DNA of 64,000 bases, taken from Istiophorus platypterus (lineage: Eukaryota > Chordata > Actinopteri > Istiophoriformes > Istiophoridae). Location of the stretch: contig CM029129.1 in NCBI GenBank assembly GCA_016859345.1, positions 106,001-170,000 on the forward strand, given 5' to 3'. How positions within the stretch are numbered: position 1 is the first letter of the stretch; the number at the start of each line of letters is the position of its first letter. This document shows positions 22,406 to 34,800 of this stretch, one piece after another. The translations under genes and the position numbers were made by a program. Below the pieces are notes generated by a model. It had not been told where the DNA came from and made no database searches. It worked only from the letters and a program-made list of their open reading frames with translations.

Positions 22406-24484
22406 ACCAGTGAAACCAATAGAGACTGATACCAATACAGTTCACCTGAACTGCATGTAACCTTTAAAACGTGTAACTGGTCCATGAGCATATAACTAAT
22501 ACAAAGCTGATTCCACTATTACTATTTTTTGGTCTATACATTTACACCTCTAGTTTAAAATAATGAATGGTTAACTTGTGCACATTGCTGCTACTGTATC
22601 TGACTTCAGGATTAAAGGTAACCAGAGACTGTAGCAATAACCTCCAGGACTTCTCAGGGTTTTTTTTCTTTGATGATGCCCATCTCATCCAGCAAACATG
22701 TGATGAATAACCTTCAGGGGCCAGTTTACTAAACACTAACCTTAAAGTATGGCCAAGGCCCAACATGTCTGTCATGGCTGTTATGGCTTGTGTGTGAATG
22801 ACCCAGGCTATCTCCTGCTCCACAGTCGCCCCCAGACAGAAAACAAAACCCTGAATGACAGAACAGCAAGGGTACAGGGTATCATCAGATACCAGTAATA
22901 ACACCCAGAAATACAAATAATCAAAGTGTACTGTACATACAGATGCCTATACTTGAAAGAGTAATACAATACTATTATTGGGAGATCAAAACATGAAATC
23001 AAATTCTCTTTCAGTACCTAGCCTCTAGAGGGACCCAGAGCAACACCTAACACTGATATAACATGTAATACCAGTGCTGAAAATATTTACACATTACCTC
23101 AGCTATAGCTTAATGTTCCACAGGGATGTGTGTATTTCCCAAAACACAATAATGATATATTGCCATTTCCATACTTCCCTAATGAATGCAGTTAAACATT
23201 TGTTATATAGTGACCTGATATATGAATGTCTATTTAGCAAACTTACATTTTATTATTCATTTTGTTTGGGGGAATGAAAGAACTTTGAAATTAAACTGAC
23301 CTAATAATGATAAAAAATTAAACATTATAATGTTGAGAGCCTTCTGGTTATTTGTTAGCCAGTTTTTTGAATATCAAAGTTTGCACCTAGACACAGCATA
23401 CATTCTTAGCCATTTATTTATTTAAATTTTTTCCTTCTCTATATTTTGTTAACTTTATATATTTGGAGTGGCAGGTCAGCCAGTGTTGGGGTTGGGGGTA
23501 CCGGCCCTCTGGGGAGGTGAAAGGAATGACTGGGAGACAAACTCTCAAAGGGGTAAGGGAAGAGGAAAAAAAGGGTAAGTACAGAAAAGACTCCTTGAAG
23601 AATCAGCTCCCATCATGAATTTCTTAAGGCAGGTTGGGAGGCAATGTTTTGGCACCTTGTGGTCAGACTCCTCCCAAGTGTTGTTAGCAAGACCATTGTA
23701 AGGGCAGCCTTGTATTGTTGTACTCAAGAATTAATGATTTTAGTTATTAATTCATCCACTAGCCACTACAAACATATTTTACATGACAAAACAAGAAGAA
23801 CCCAGTTCCAGTCTCCTCAATGCTGTGCCCCCTCACCACCACACATACACACTACACACCTGCTTTCTACCTAGGTCCCTTTAAAACCATCCAACAACCA
23901 TTCTTTTTATTTTTTTCCAGTCCCAATTCAATCTAATGTTTGTCCAACTGTAATATTTTATGTATGAATGTATATAATTTCGTGTAACAACTATCTATAT
24001 TAAATCACTTGTTATATGTTTAGCTTGCTTAACCAATAAAAATTAAAAGAGAAAAGCGTTTTGCACAGAGAACCCACCAAAAAGTGAATTGGTTATTCTA
24101 TAGATTTTCTTATTGCCCAACTTTAAGAATTAGGATATATCAATCAAATATTCCTTTGTTACTTTAAAAGTCTAACTGTTTACCAAGACAAGCACTAAGA
24201 GAACTGTCTATTGGTGCCTAAAGTCCAAAGCCTAAAAATGGGTCTACAACTCTGATCAGCCCATTAGATAGGCCTAGCTATTGACAGGCAGTCACAAGTT
24301 ATGCTGAACAAGTGCAGTTGTAATCATGTTGGATGCCTCCGTCAGTGAAAAAAAGAGACATTTGCAATAAGCTGAAACAATGTTCTGTGGCAGAACAAGG
24401 AAGTGATCGATAAGTTGGTTTCAGGGGTACATTTTTAGACTTTCTTACAAGGATATCTATATTAGAAAAAATAGATAAAGCCTA

Positions 24485-24790
24485 AAATTTCCTCTGCAGC
24501 TGTGGCTCAGTATGTATAGACAGTTGTTCACCAACCCGAAGGTCAGTGGTTCGATCCCTGTCTCCTCCAGTCCATATGTCAAAAGTGTTCTTGGGCAAGA
24601 TACTGAACCCCAAGTTGCCCAAGCTTTACAATCGCTGTGTGAATATATGTGTGTATATAGAAAATACATATGTAGAAAGGTGCTGTAGGAAAGTGTGTGT
24701 GAGTAGGTGAATGTGGCAGTAATGTAAAGCGCTTTGAGTGATCAACAAGATTAGGAAAGTGATATATACATACAGTCCATTTACCATTTA
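24485..24790 (+). mobile_element. tRNA-like SINE, best-preserved copy
   Basis: Begins with A-box-like GCTGTGGCTCAGTATGTA, followed 30-40 bases later by a clear B-box GGTTCGATCCC. The body reads CTCCTCCAGTCCATATG, TTCTTGGGCAAGATACTGA, GTAAAGCGCTTTGAGTG. The tail ends ACAGTCCATTTACCATTTA. Related copies occur on the minus strand at about 14.0, 35.3, 42.0 and 46.5 kb, and a bare tail fragment at about 25,835-25,862. Confidence 0.75.
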
Positions 24791-25323
24791 TTTAAAAAAT
24801 AGCCTTTGAGAAATTTAAATATCAATTTCAATTTAAAATTTATAGGGTTAGATTACACTCAGAATGCTTCCTAGCTGTTCCATAGTTGCAGTCATTTCAT
24901 TTTTTACTTTTCCCTGTAAAGCCACATGCTAATATCCCTACAGTTAGCAGAAATTACGAACACTCCCTACAAACATTAAGACAAAGATGTTTGGTAGTGA
25001 AATGAGAAATTTTCAGCAAAAACAACTCGATTTTTTCATCACAGACAGATAACACTGTCTTGCATCTGACTATATGGAGCAATGATCCTGTGGTTGGCGT
25101 GGATGACTTCCTGAAACGTCTGAAATGTGCCCACATTTTATAAATGCTGGGCAGCTGTTATGTAGGATAAAAATGAACTTCTCTCACTCTCTCTCACATT
25201 CATTAGATCTGAATTTAAAGCTCAAGGGGAGGGGGCCCCGGGGGAGAAATGTTCATAGGTTGGTTGATATTGCCCAGGGACTGAGGAAACTATGCTGACA
25301 CGGCACTCCAATCAGTTTGAGCC

Positions 25324-25342
25324 TTTTTTTTTTTTTTTTTTT
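25324..25342. repeat. Poly(T) run
   Basis: About 19 T in a row, flanked by unique sequence. Possibly the A-tail of a minus-strand retroposed fragment, though no body was recognised. Confidence 0.85.
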
Positions 25343-26726
25343 ATAATTTTCACTCTTTGTCTACTCTGATAGTTCTATCACTTCCTTAGGCTGATTTTAT
25401 ATTAATCCTAGATTAAACATCAGACAAAGCTGCTGTGGTCACAAAAGTAACATTCTGGTAAATGATCTGAGTTTACAAGCCCACAAGCACCAAGATTAGA
25501 TCTTTTTTTTAAAAACTTTAGGCTGTACTTGGTTCTAGTGAATAGAAACTTACCAGCAAAAAACAAAAATGGGAGGGAGCAGAAAGTACATCCTGTGTGT
25601 AGAAAAAGTGGAGTAACCAATGCTGGCTGAGCCATCTCCCTGCTCTATAAACTTTAGCACAGTTACATGTCTTTTTGAAATGAAAATGACAGTGACAGTG
25701 AGGTACTGTATATTCTTAAACATTTAAGAACATTTTTCTAGAGCCTCTAGAGCAACATTTGTTAAGTGACCTCTCCTGCAAAATATCATGGAATTACATA
25801 TTTTAGATAGATTTTTTTTAGAAAAACAATATATAAGTACAGTCCATTTACCATTTACCATTATTAGCTGTAGATGTACCTATGTGAGTTGATCTCTGTG
25901 TGCAAATGAAACAGAGGCAACTGGAACAGAGAAGAAAAAAATACAAAATGAAGGTGAAGTAAATGGACTGCTCCTTAAATTGTCTTTGTTGTCTCCAGAG
26001 ATTTTAAATGTGAATGAACTGGGTAGAAGTAAGGAAAAATCAAAAAAGGATGGAGAAGAAAAATAGGTCAATCACACTGTATCTCCAAAAGCGCCAAAAA
26101 TAAAAGCCCCTCTGTCTCCTTTCTCACCATCACCCTCCCTGTCTGGCTAATCAAAGCCAGATGTATGCACACGAGGCCTTCATTCAACCTCCTGCTCTTT
26201 TCCCCCTCCTTCTTTCTGTCTCTTGCCATCTCTCTGTTTCTCTTTCTCAGTGTGGGTTTCCTCCTCAGGCTCAGTGCCTCTCTGTTCCTCCTCCTCTATT
26301 CTTGTCCCCCCTCCCCACTCTGTGGCAAAGCAGGAAATACTCCAGGTTCCTAGCCCTGAGGGGAGCATGTTACTTGTAAGCACTAACAGATGGAGGGATG
26401 AAGGATAGAAGGGAAGGATATGAAACTGAAAGGATGGTAGCTGGGAAAATGTTGATAAAAAATAGATATAAGAGATGATAAAGAGCTTCAAATGTTGCAG
26501 AAGTGAGAAGTTTTCTTGTTTCCCTTCAGAGCATTGGTGGCTTGCGTAAGCCACTTCTCCTCCCTTTTACTGTCCAGTTTTTTTGCTCCTTTCTTTCAAT
26601 CCCTTTTTTCCACTTTAATGAACTGAGGCAGCTGGAACTGAATCCTAATGTCATAAAATAGCTCAGCCCACAGAAATCCCCTTGTTCTCTTAGTCTCTGT
26701 GGTGCACATAGACACACATAAATGCA

Positions 26727-26736
26727 CACACACACA

Positions 26737-26780
<44 letters not shown>

Positions 26781-26790
26781 TACACACACA
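26727..26790. repeat. (CA)n microsatellite
   Basis: Run of CA with a few A insertions and a GATA interruption near its right end. The open frames here encode only CV repeats. Confidence 0.92.
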
Positions 26791-27117
26791 CATCCCTCTT
26801 CACCCTCTCAGAAGACTTCTTTTTAGGTGAGGTTATACTGTATATGTATGTGTGTAACAGCAAGGATGATGTAGTATAGGAGTATAGGAGGGGATATTAG
26901 ATAGGGACATAAAATGAACTTCATTCAGATTTTTGTGTTAATGAATACATAATAATAATACTAATAATAATGGGGAAAAGCAGCATTTTAATATTGATTA
27001 GGACATCAATTACCATGGCATAGAAGCTTTGAAGCTTTGAGGCATTGTCGTCCACTCTAGTAGTAAGATTATCAATACAACTACTAAGACTATAAACTGA
27101 TATCGTTTTGCCATAGT

Positions 27118-27360
27118 AGTAATTAAGTAAGTAAGTAATAGTAGTTGTGGTAGTGATTCTAAAATACCATTGTGGTAGTTGCAGTTCTAGTAGTAACGGT
27201 GGTAGAAGTAGTAAATGTAGTAGTGGTAGCTGAAGTAGTAACAGTTGTGGCATTGCCATATATAAAAGGAATTGTAGTAGTAGTAGTAGTAATAATAGTT
27301 GTTAGTGGCAGTAATGAAAACAATCTAGTAGTAGTTGCACCAGTAGAAGTAACAGTAGTT
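27118..27360. repeat. Degenerate TAG/GTA trinucleotide-rich tract
   Basis: About 240 bases dominated by GTAGT and TAGTAG variants interspersed with GTTG, GGTAG and AGTAAC. It begins after AAGTAAGTAAGTAA. The open frame within it (mostly V residues) is simple-sequence artefact. Confidence 0.75.
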
Positions 27361-30173
27361 TAATTAGTAAAAACAGCCTTAACCATGCACAATCATGGAT
27401 CATGAAATCCAGATGACCAGGAACTTTTTTGATAGTGCAATCCACTCTTCTTCTGTACTATTGGTGATAGTTAAGACAGGGATGTAGGGATCATTACTCT
27501 TAAACAAAGCAACGTTAATCTTGAGCCTTAACATTTTGACTTAATTCCTTCTTCTCTTTGTCAACTCTCCCACTCTCTCCCATACTTTTCAGTCACTCAA
27601 CAGTAACTTTTGTGTGAATGTGTGCACGTATATGTGTCTGTATTTGTGTGTGTGTGTGTGCGTGTGTGTATACGTGTGTGTATACGTGTTTTCTTTACCT
27701 TTGTCATAGTGTGGGGGCTACCTGGGGACATTTATAGGGGATGGTAACCATTTGGCAACACCATACTGGCACCATATAGCATGATGCACTGAACAAGGCC
27801 TACACTGATGAAATTATTTGTTGATATGGCAATGTTTTTCTAGAATGTTAAAGAAACACCAGGGGTTTGGAGGGCATTTTTATTTTTTAAAATACTTTAA
27901 TTCCATACACTGCATTTTATCAAACAAATTTCATACAAAAAGAAGGTAATAGTAAGTTGGCTAGTGCATGTTAAATGATAACACTGTCAAATATTCAAAG
28001 TGACATTCTTTGGGCAGGCAATTTTCTATAGGTCTGCAAGTGCCCTACTATTAACATTTAAACAGAAGAATCTAAATTGGTACTTAACAGTTTATACAGC
28101 ATCCTTTAAGAATACTTGCTCTCCAAGTGAGACATCTGATCTCACCAAAACTTTCTAAAGATGGTTAAAATCTTGCTACTGTGGTATCTCACTGGCTTGT
28201 GTCTGCTGCTACAGACAAAGATTCAAGCTTATTTTGATTGAAAGTTGGTTCTTTCTCCAGTGAGATTTACTGCATAAACCACAATTTCACAGGCACTTTG
28301 TAATGTACAAACAATCCACTCCATCACAACTACTCATTATCTACTATAGTCAGGGATTAAAAGTGGGGAAGAATGATCTAGAATGGCACTCCAACATCTT
28401 CAATTAATAAGTAGGCCTATATAAATCTGATTGTCAGGTTCATATCTAATAATGTTAAGTGATTTTTTTTGTGTGCTGCAGCCTGGTGCTCCTTCCAGCT
28501 GATGCCATTGAGATACTCACTCATCCATAATCAGTCTAAAGAAGTTGTTAAAACATAAAAAAAAGGTTTTTACTGTCCCTGTCAATCTCTTCATCAGCCC
28601 TCTCTGTGTGCCTGTCATTTGGGGTATGCATGAGCGCAAGATATGTGCCCCCCCCCAAACTGGATCTTAGGGTTCCTGCACCTGCCACATCCCACTTTAA
28701 CCCCTGACTGTAGTCACATTTCTACCTATGATATATTTATAGCTGTATATGAAGAAATACATGTTGGAAACATTAATTTTTTGATTATCTTAAATTAGCC
28801 TCTTATTTTCAATTACAGCATGGCTTAGCAATTCCATAATATCATGTATAGATCATTATAGAAACAAAAGAGAATTTCACAGTCCATATAAAAGTAAAAT
28901 GTGGCCTGTCTTAGCATTCGAGGCAAAGAGTATTGTTAACAGTAAGTCTCCATTGTGCACATGTGTAACTGTATGTTGAAGAATGAATAAAGAGAATGTT
29001 GAAAACAGATGCATAGGTGAGAAACCATTATGGGAAACTGGAAGATAAAGGATCCTTCTTTTGAATGAAGGCTAACAACCTGGCAACGAAAAAATATTTT
29101 AAACATGCATTAGACTTTTTACTGATCTGAAAAGCAATTAAAACAATAATTTAAATATTAACAATGTCTTTAATGACATAGTGTGCTACCAAAAGGACTA
29201 AATGGACTGTTCAATTAAAAATTTGAGATTTTAGTTAGAACAAATTGGGCTTCATTCAATAACTACCAGTAACTAGCTTCAGTTACAATATTGTAACATT
29301 GCCATATTTTTTTGTTCGTCTTCATGACTGTTACATACCCTTGACCACATCCAATCTAAATCCTGGACTACTTTGGTTTAACAACTTTTTTTTTTTTAGC
29401 ATGAGAACATTCCTTTTTGATTTCTGTCACAGTATGGCTCTGACCGATGACAGATTGTTAGCGGCTGTAACAATTATTGTTTTGGTTCCCATATTATGAC
29501 TGCTGACACTACTACATTTGTTATGTGTAGAGTTGCTTATCCCTGATAGCAGATTCCCATGCTTTGCAGTGTGACAATCTATTTTTTACTCTTGGGGAAC
29601 ATTATTGTTAATGAAACATGTCTATAGTTTCAGCAATTTGGGGCTAGTAGGATGTGCTACTAATCAAATTTTACAAACATACAGATACTCATTAAAAGGT
29701 GGCGTTCTTCAAGTTTAAATACATCATTTGTTCATCTAACCAAGTTTTTTGAATATGTCTTGGAACTCTCATATGTACAAGCCACACAAAAAATAGACAT
29801 GTTTAGGATATGACTACTAAAATGATCTTGCATTAGGGCTAATGTCCTTTACAATAGTGGGGATTTTTAGGATTGATACGCGCATGGCTGAAAATTAAAA
29901 TCAGTGCAAGTCACTGTAGTCTTTCAGTGGTTGTGTGCAGGTGGATGTGTTTGGATATTTAGGATCCAATGTGGACAAATTTGTGTACCCTTTGACAAAG
30001 TCTTAGTCTTCCATATAAAACTTTAAGAATATGAGATCATTGTATTTCCATGTACACACTGAATTTTTTATATATACATTTCACAATTTTTTATATTCAC
30101 AGTTTGTGGTCTGTCATTCTATGTAGCTCAAAGCTCAAAGCTCACGTTCCTTAGGTTTGGCCAGTGTTCCGTT

Positions 30174-31840
30174 TTATACAGTGGTCATTACTTTCAATGA
30201 ACCTGTGCGGAAGCGCAGGATCTTCTTCTTGAGGGCATGTGAAGCTTTAATCTTGACAAAAGCCTTGGGCTGTAGAGGTGCTCCAGGTGGGGCAGGAGGT
30301 GATGGGAAGGAAAGTTGAGGGGGTAGTTGTTGGGGCCAAACCAGACCACCACTTTCATCTGAGTCACTGGACAAAGAGCTGGAATCTGGAGAGTCAGCCT
30401 CACTCAAGCTGGACTCAGACTCACCATGACCTGGGTGAGGGTAGTCCTCACTAGGCTTACACAGTGGCATCTGATCCCTCTCTAAGTGGTAATCAATATT
30501 CTGATGATGGTGAGAATGGTTGTGTTGATGGTTATGGTTACGGTGTGGGTAGACATATGATGCATGTGTATAACGAGATTTGCGCATACGCCTCACAGAA
30601 TGGTCCCTTTGGTTTGAAGCTGAAGAGCCTTGCATGGATGCCTGAATGGGTGGCTGTTCAGTTTCATCTTGGCTAAGCTCAAGGGTGGACTGCCACCGCC
30701 GGTAGTTACCGCTTCCTTGCTGTTGTTTCTTGCTCCTGGATTGACTACTGCGACTTCCCCTTCCACCGCTTCCACTTCCTCCACCATCCCTCTCTACTGT
30801 ATTGTACTTGCGTTCTGGAACCCGTTGCAAGCTGTTCTCTGACTGAGACCTACATGCCTTTTTCCCAGGCTTCCTGCTGGCACCACTTCTGTCTTCATTC
30901 AAACGACACTTCTTTGGGCCCCCTCGGCATCTGGAGGGTTGGATCTGAGATGCTGATGGCTGCTGATCTTCTTGGTGATGACCTCTTTCTGGAGAAAGCA
31001 TACTCCGGTTTGGTTTTGGCACCCCAGAAACCTTAAGGGGATAGGAGTGATGATGGGCATAAGCTCTAGTGGAGGCTCGGCAGGGCTGGGCTGGAATATA
31101 CTCTGCATTAACCATCTGCTCATCAGGAGAAGTTGAATGGTGAGGCTTTGACAGAACTGGAGGAGAATGGTAGTTTTGGAAATGTTGGGGTGAATCAGGC
31201 TCACTGTTGCTGGAGTCTTGATGGGCTTTTAGCATACTGCAAGACGAATAGTCTGGTGATGTTGAGCGGGAGGTGTTCACCACAGAAGCCTGTCTGGGCT
31301 TGTGATGAAAGCCTGGTCGATTTGGGACACTTTGCTGGATATATTTGTTGTACTGGGGTAAGGCATCTTCATTTAACTCTATCCCTATATAACGATCTTG
31401 GTCCAGGCTATGGCAAGCCTGTGGAGCAGTACCCTCTGAACACTGGGGTGGAGTTAAGATCACTTGAACAGACACCGGCTGTAGGGAATGTTGATCCTCC
31501 TTGCAGCATAAACTACTCTGCCTCACCACACTAACAGCTCGGGCATCATGTGCCAGACTGGTGCGGGGCTTTGAGGGGCGTGTGGGTAATGCTCGGCGTT
31601 GGATCAATCCAAATATATAAGTCTCTACCTTTTGGGCTTGTTGATAATGTTCCTTGCTGGGATCAAAATCTCTCATCTCCCCACAAGCATCAGTAACCAT
31701 GGCTTGTCTTGTCGTGTCTGACTGCAATGATTCTCCTGTCTCTATTTCCCATGTTCCGTCAGGGGCTGAAAGGGAATGTGGGACCATAGGGCAGTAACTG
31801 GATTCAGGAGATCCATTTTGCTTGGTTCCAATGACCTCTC
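30174..31840 (-). CDS. dact3: dact3 last exon
   Basis: 1,667 bases encoding 80% of the protein to TAA at 30,176-30,174, with acceptor TTTGTCAG. It contains VETYIFGLIQRRALPTRPSK (the conserved segment), a polyhistidine-rich patch (HNHQHNHSHHHQ), ESESSLSEADSPDSSS and the MTTV terminus. The sequence is open across more than 550 codons. The open frame extends 7 codons upstream of the acceptor before a stop, but the polypyrimidine tract and in-phase join support splicing at 31,841. Confidence 0.93.
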
Positions 31841-34800
31841 CTGACAAACAGAGCAAAGACAATGAAAATGATCAGGATTATTTTTGGGGTTACCACTATA
31901 GTAAAACAATTATTCTTCTTTTGAACACATTTTAAATGCATTTTCCGATTCTACATTTTCTGATTCTACAATTACTGACCATTACAAATAAAAGACAAAG
32001 ACTAAGCATTAATGTGAAATTCCTCATTGTATATTATACAGTATGGTGTAGATGCATTAGCGAGACAGTCATGAATCTATAGCTGAATGTTTTTGACATA
32101 TATTTCTGACAAACGTTGATTCCCATTAACAAGCAAAAGAAGGTCCAATATATTTTAAAAACACATGAAAATATTGAAAAACCTAGTTGGGGGAGTATTT
32201 ATTGTATGAAAAACATATGCACTCTATTTTGTAAATGTGAATGGTTACATGACTTTGTACCATGGATTTGTGGGTTATACAATAGTTAGTTGTATATACC
32301 TAAAGGAAATTCAACAGGTTGAAGGATTTCATAAAATAAAATCATGTTTTCATTATACAATGGCAAATAGAAATATATCAAAAAACAATTTTATATATGG
32401 TTATTTGAGAGTGTTTTTATTATTCAGAAATTATATTATGGAGAAAAGACAGGTTAACCTTAAAATTTACAAAAACAATAAAAATACACCTTTAGAATTG
32501 ATACGATTGAAGCACTCATATTAATCTTACAGTAATATGTAACTATGACAAAACTGTCTTTTGGTTTAGTTTAATCATGATATAACTCTCATTTTTATAC
32601 TTCTCTCAATATTATGTAATTGTTTACACATAAAATGTAATTCCTCAGATGAAGTGGCAGTATTTAGTTTTTAGATTTACTTGTTTACTTTTAGACCATC
32701 ACAAATATAGGCTCTGATTGTTTTATAGTCTTTTGCATTTAGAAATTGTATATTAATATACAAATACACACAACATAACCATCCGTAAAGGATTCTGAGC
32801 TAAATGGCAAGCTGAAAAATACCCATACCCACTTAGTGAATACAATTTAGTTTAGATGTTCAACACATAATTCCCCCCAAATTAGTCACTTGCTACACAA
32901 CAGGAATTCATCTTCTTTCAGCGTATCCAAAGACACATTTTCAAGTTTCAGTGGTCTTACTAGACACAAGTTTAGTTCAGTTATGGTTATGTTTAGCCAG
33001 CATCATGAGATTACTACCTCATAGTGCAACAGACTGAATTGTCATTTTAAATTCATTTTAAATTCTGGTGTGCTCAGATTTTTGTGTTAGCAACTTCATA
33101 AACATCAAGTATGGAATTAGATGTGATGGTGGATGTGTAATACATTTGTCTGTTGATGTTTGTTTGCCAGACACTAAATTGCATGCTTAATGATGTCAGT
33201 GTCTACAGCAGGGAGAAAGAATAATTGGTCTTGATAATGACTCTGAGTCACACAGTGCACTACATGTACTGTCTGTTTTAATGCAACTAGAGCAGACAAA
33301 AAAAACCTGCTTCCTTCATACAACAAGAGCTCATCCAGAATTAAGTCAGTATTAGAAAAATAATAATTAGCGATTCATTCATTAAGGTACTGAGGGGATA
33401 TTTGTGCAGTATTTGTATTCTGCACACCCTAAGCTATGCAAAAACTGAGATATATAATAGTTATAATAGTGAAATCTGGCTTAATGTTGTAAAATAAGCT
33501 GTCACAGTGTCCATCCTTAAGTTGCATGTGTTTTGCAATGGAGTATTCTGTTTTGGAGAACCAGAGTTGAGGATTTTACCTAAACTGAGTCGGCTGTCTT
33601 CCAGGTCAAAAGGGGATTCTGCTGATTTGACCTCAGTGTTCACCTTCAGCTCCGCCACCTGCTCTTCTAAAGATGACTTTATACCCGAGGAAGTAAACTG
33701 GAGATTGCTCTAAAATACAAAGAAATAGACAGAGTGCAAGTCAAGAGTTTGTTCATAGAGGGAATAATGTCTGAAAAGCATGACAATAACACCCTACTAA
33801 ACATGTACACAAGAGACACCTGTTGTGTTACGAGCACCATTTATTGTCTCCAATGGCTCCATGTTTCAACACACGACCACTCTGTCCAGTGATGCTACAA
33901 AATACACTGTCATTGATCATTTTCACTTCATAAATGCAAAGAAAGCTGTAACTTGTTCACAATTCAATTTCTGTATCATATTTTATATACATTTTAATTC
34001 CTATAGGGGGATGGTCAAATATTATTTTCCCCCCTTGAGATAACAATTTTAATTAATAACACTCACTCTTTCTTTGTCATGCTGTAGGCTCTTCTAAGTG
34101 TAATGTTGATTTTGACAGTCATATTATCATCATCATTATTTAACAAGTAACCCTATACAGTAACTTACACCAGGAGGGGTAAAATGTGGGAGGATTTTCT
34201 GCCAATTTTTGTACCTATGCCTAAATTTAGATAAAGTTACTGGTGTACCCATTCATCCACATCCCAAACTGAAAAGATACAAAAATATGACTATGCTTAA
34301 AATAGACATTCATTTGGACTGCAGATATCAAATTTCTGTTGATCTCCCAGGATGAGAAAGAGACACATAGAGAAACAACCTTCACATTCACAGACAGTTA
34401 TGAACACAAGCACTTATTATCAAAACACTGAAACAATAACACGTATCCCCCTCCAAAGACGCACTGAGTCTGACTCATCCAAATGTTAGCCAAAGGATTA
34501 GAACAAAATCTGTTATGCAGGAGAGTTGAAGCTGTCTAAAAAATAGAATACAGAGACATAGAACAGAGATAAAATAGCATTACTGAAGAGAAATACTTGT
34601 ACTAAAAGTAAGCTCCCATGCATAATTCTTTTCACTGCATGAATTCTAAAAAAGTTCACTATTCTTTAAATTACGATAAAATCCGTCAACGATTGCACAA
34701 GGACATCAGATAAACACTGACACACAGCAGGTGGCCATCTGATTTCTATAGAGGCACCCACATGTTTAACCAAGCCCACATGATTCACATTTGAGAGACT

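Larger units (their letters stand above)
22406..30173. other. Spacer between convergent LBH-domain gene and dact3
   Basis: Holds the two 3' UTRs (extents not determinable), a SINE at 24,485-24,790, a poly(T) run at 25,324-25,342, a (CA)n run, a TAG-rich tract and a GT-rich stretch near 27,640-27,690. No further exon was recognised. The (C)n-interrupted CT-rich segment at 26,130-26,330 gives only low-complexity open frames. Confidence 0.65.

Noticed and set aside
26165..26554. Open frames on both strands up to 124 codons
   Set aside because: Pyrimidine-rich low-complexity DNA. The minus frame is Glu/Lys-rich from the same bias.
30464..31036. Plus-strand frames of 60-70 codons
   Set aside because: They are antisense shadows of the dact3 last exon.
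31133..31534. 133-codon plus-strand frame
   Set aside because: It is antisense to the dact3 last exon, which is strongly supported by family motifs.
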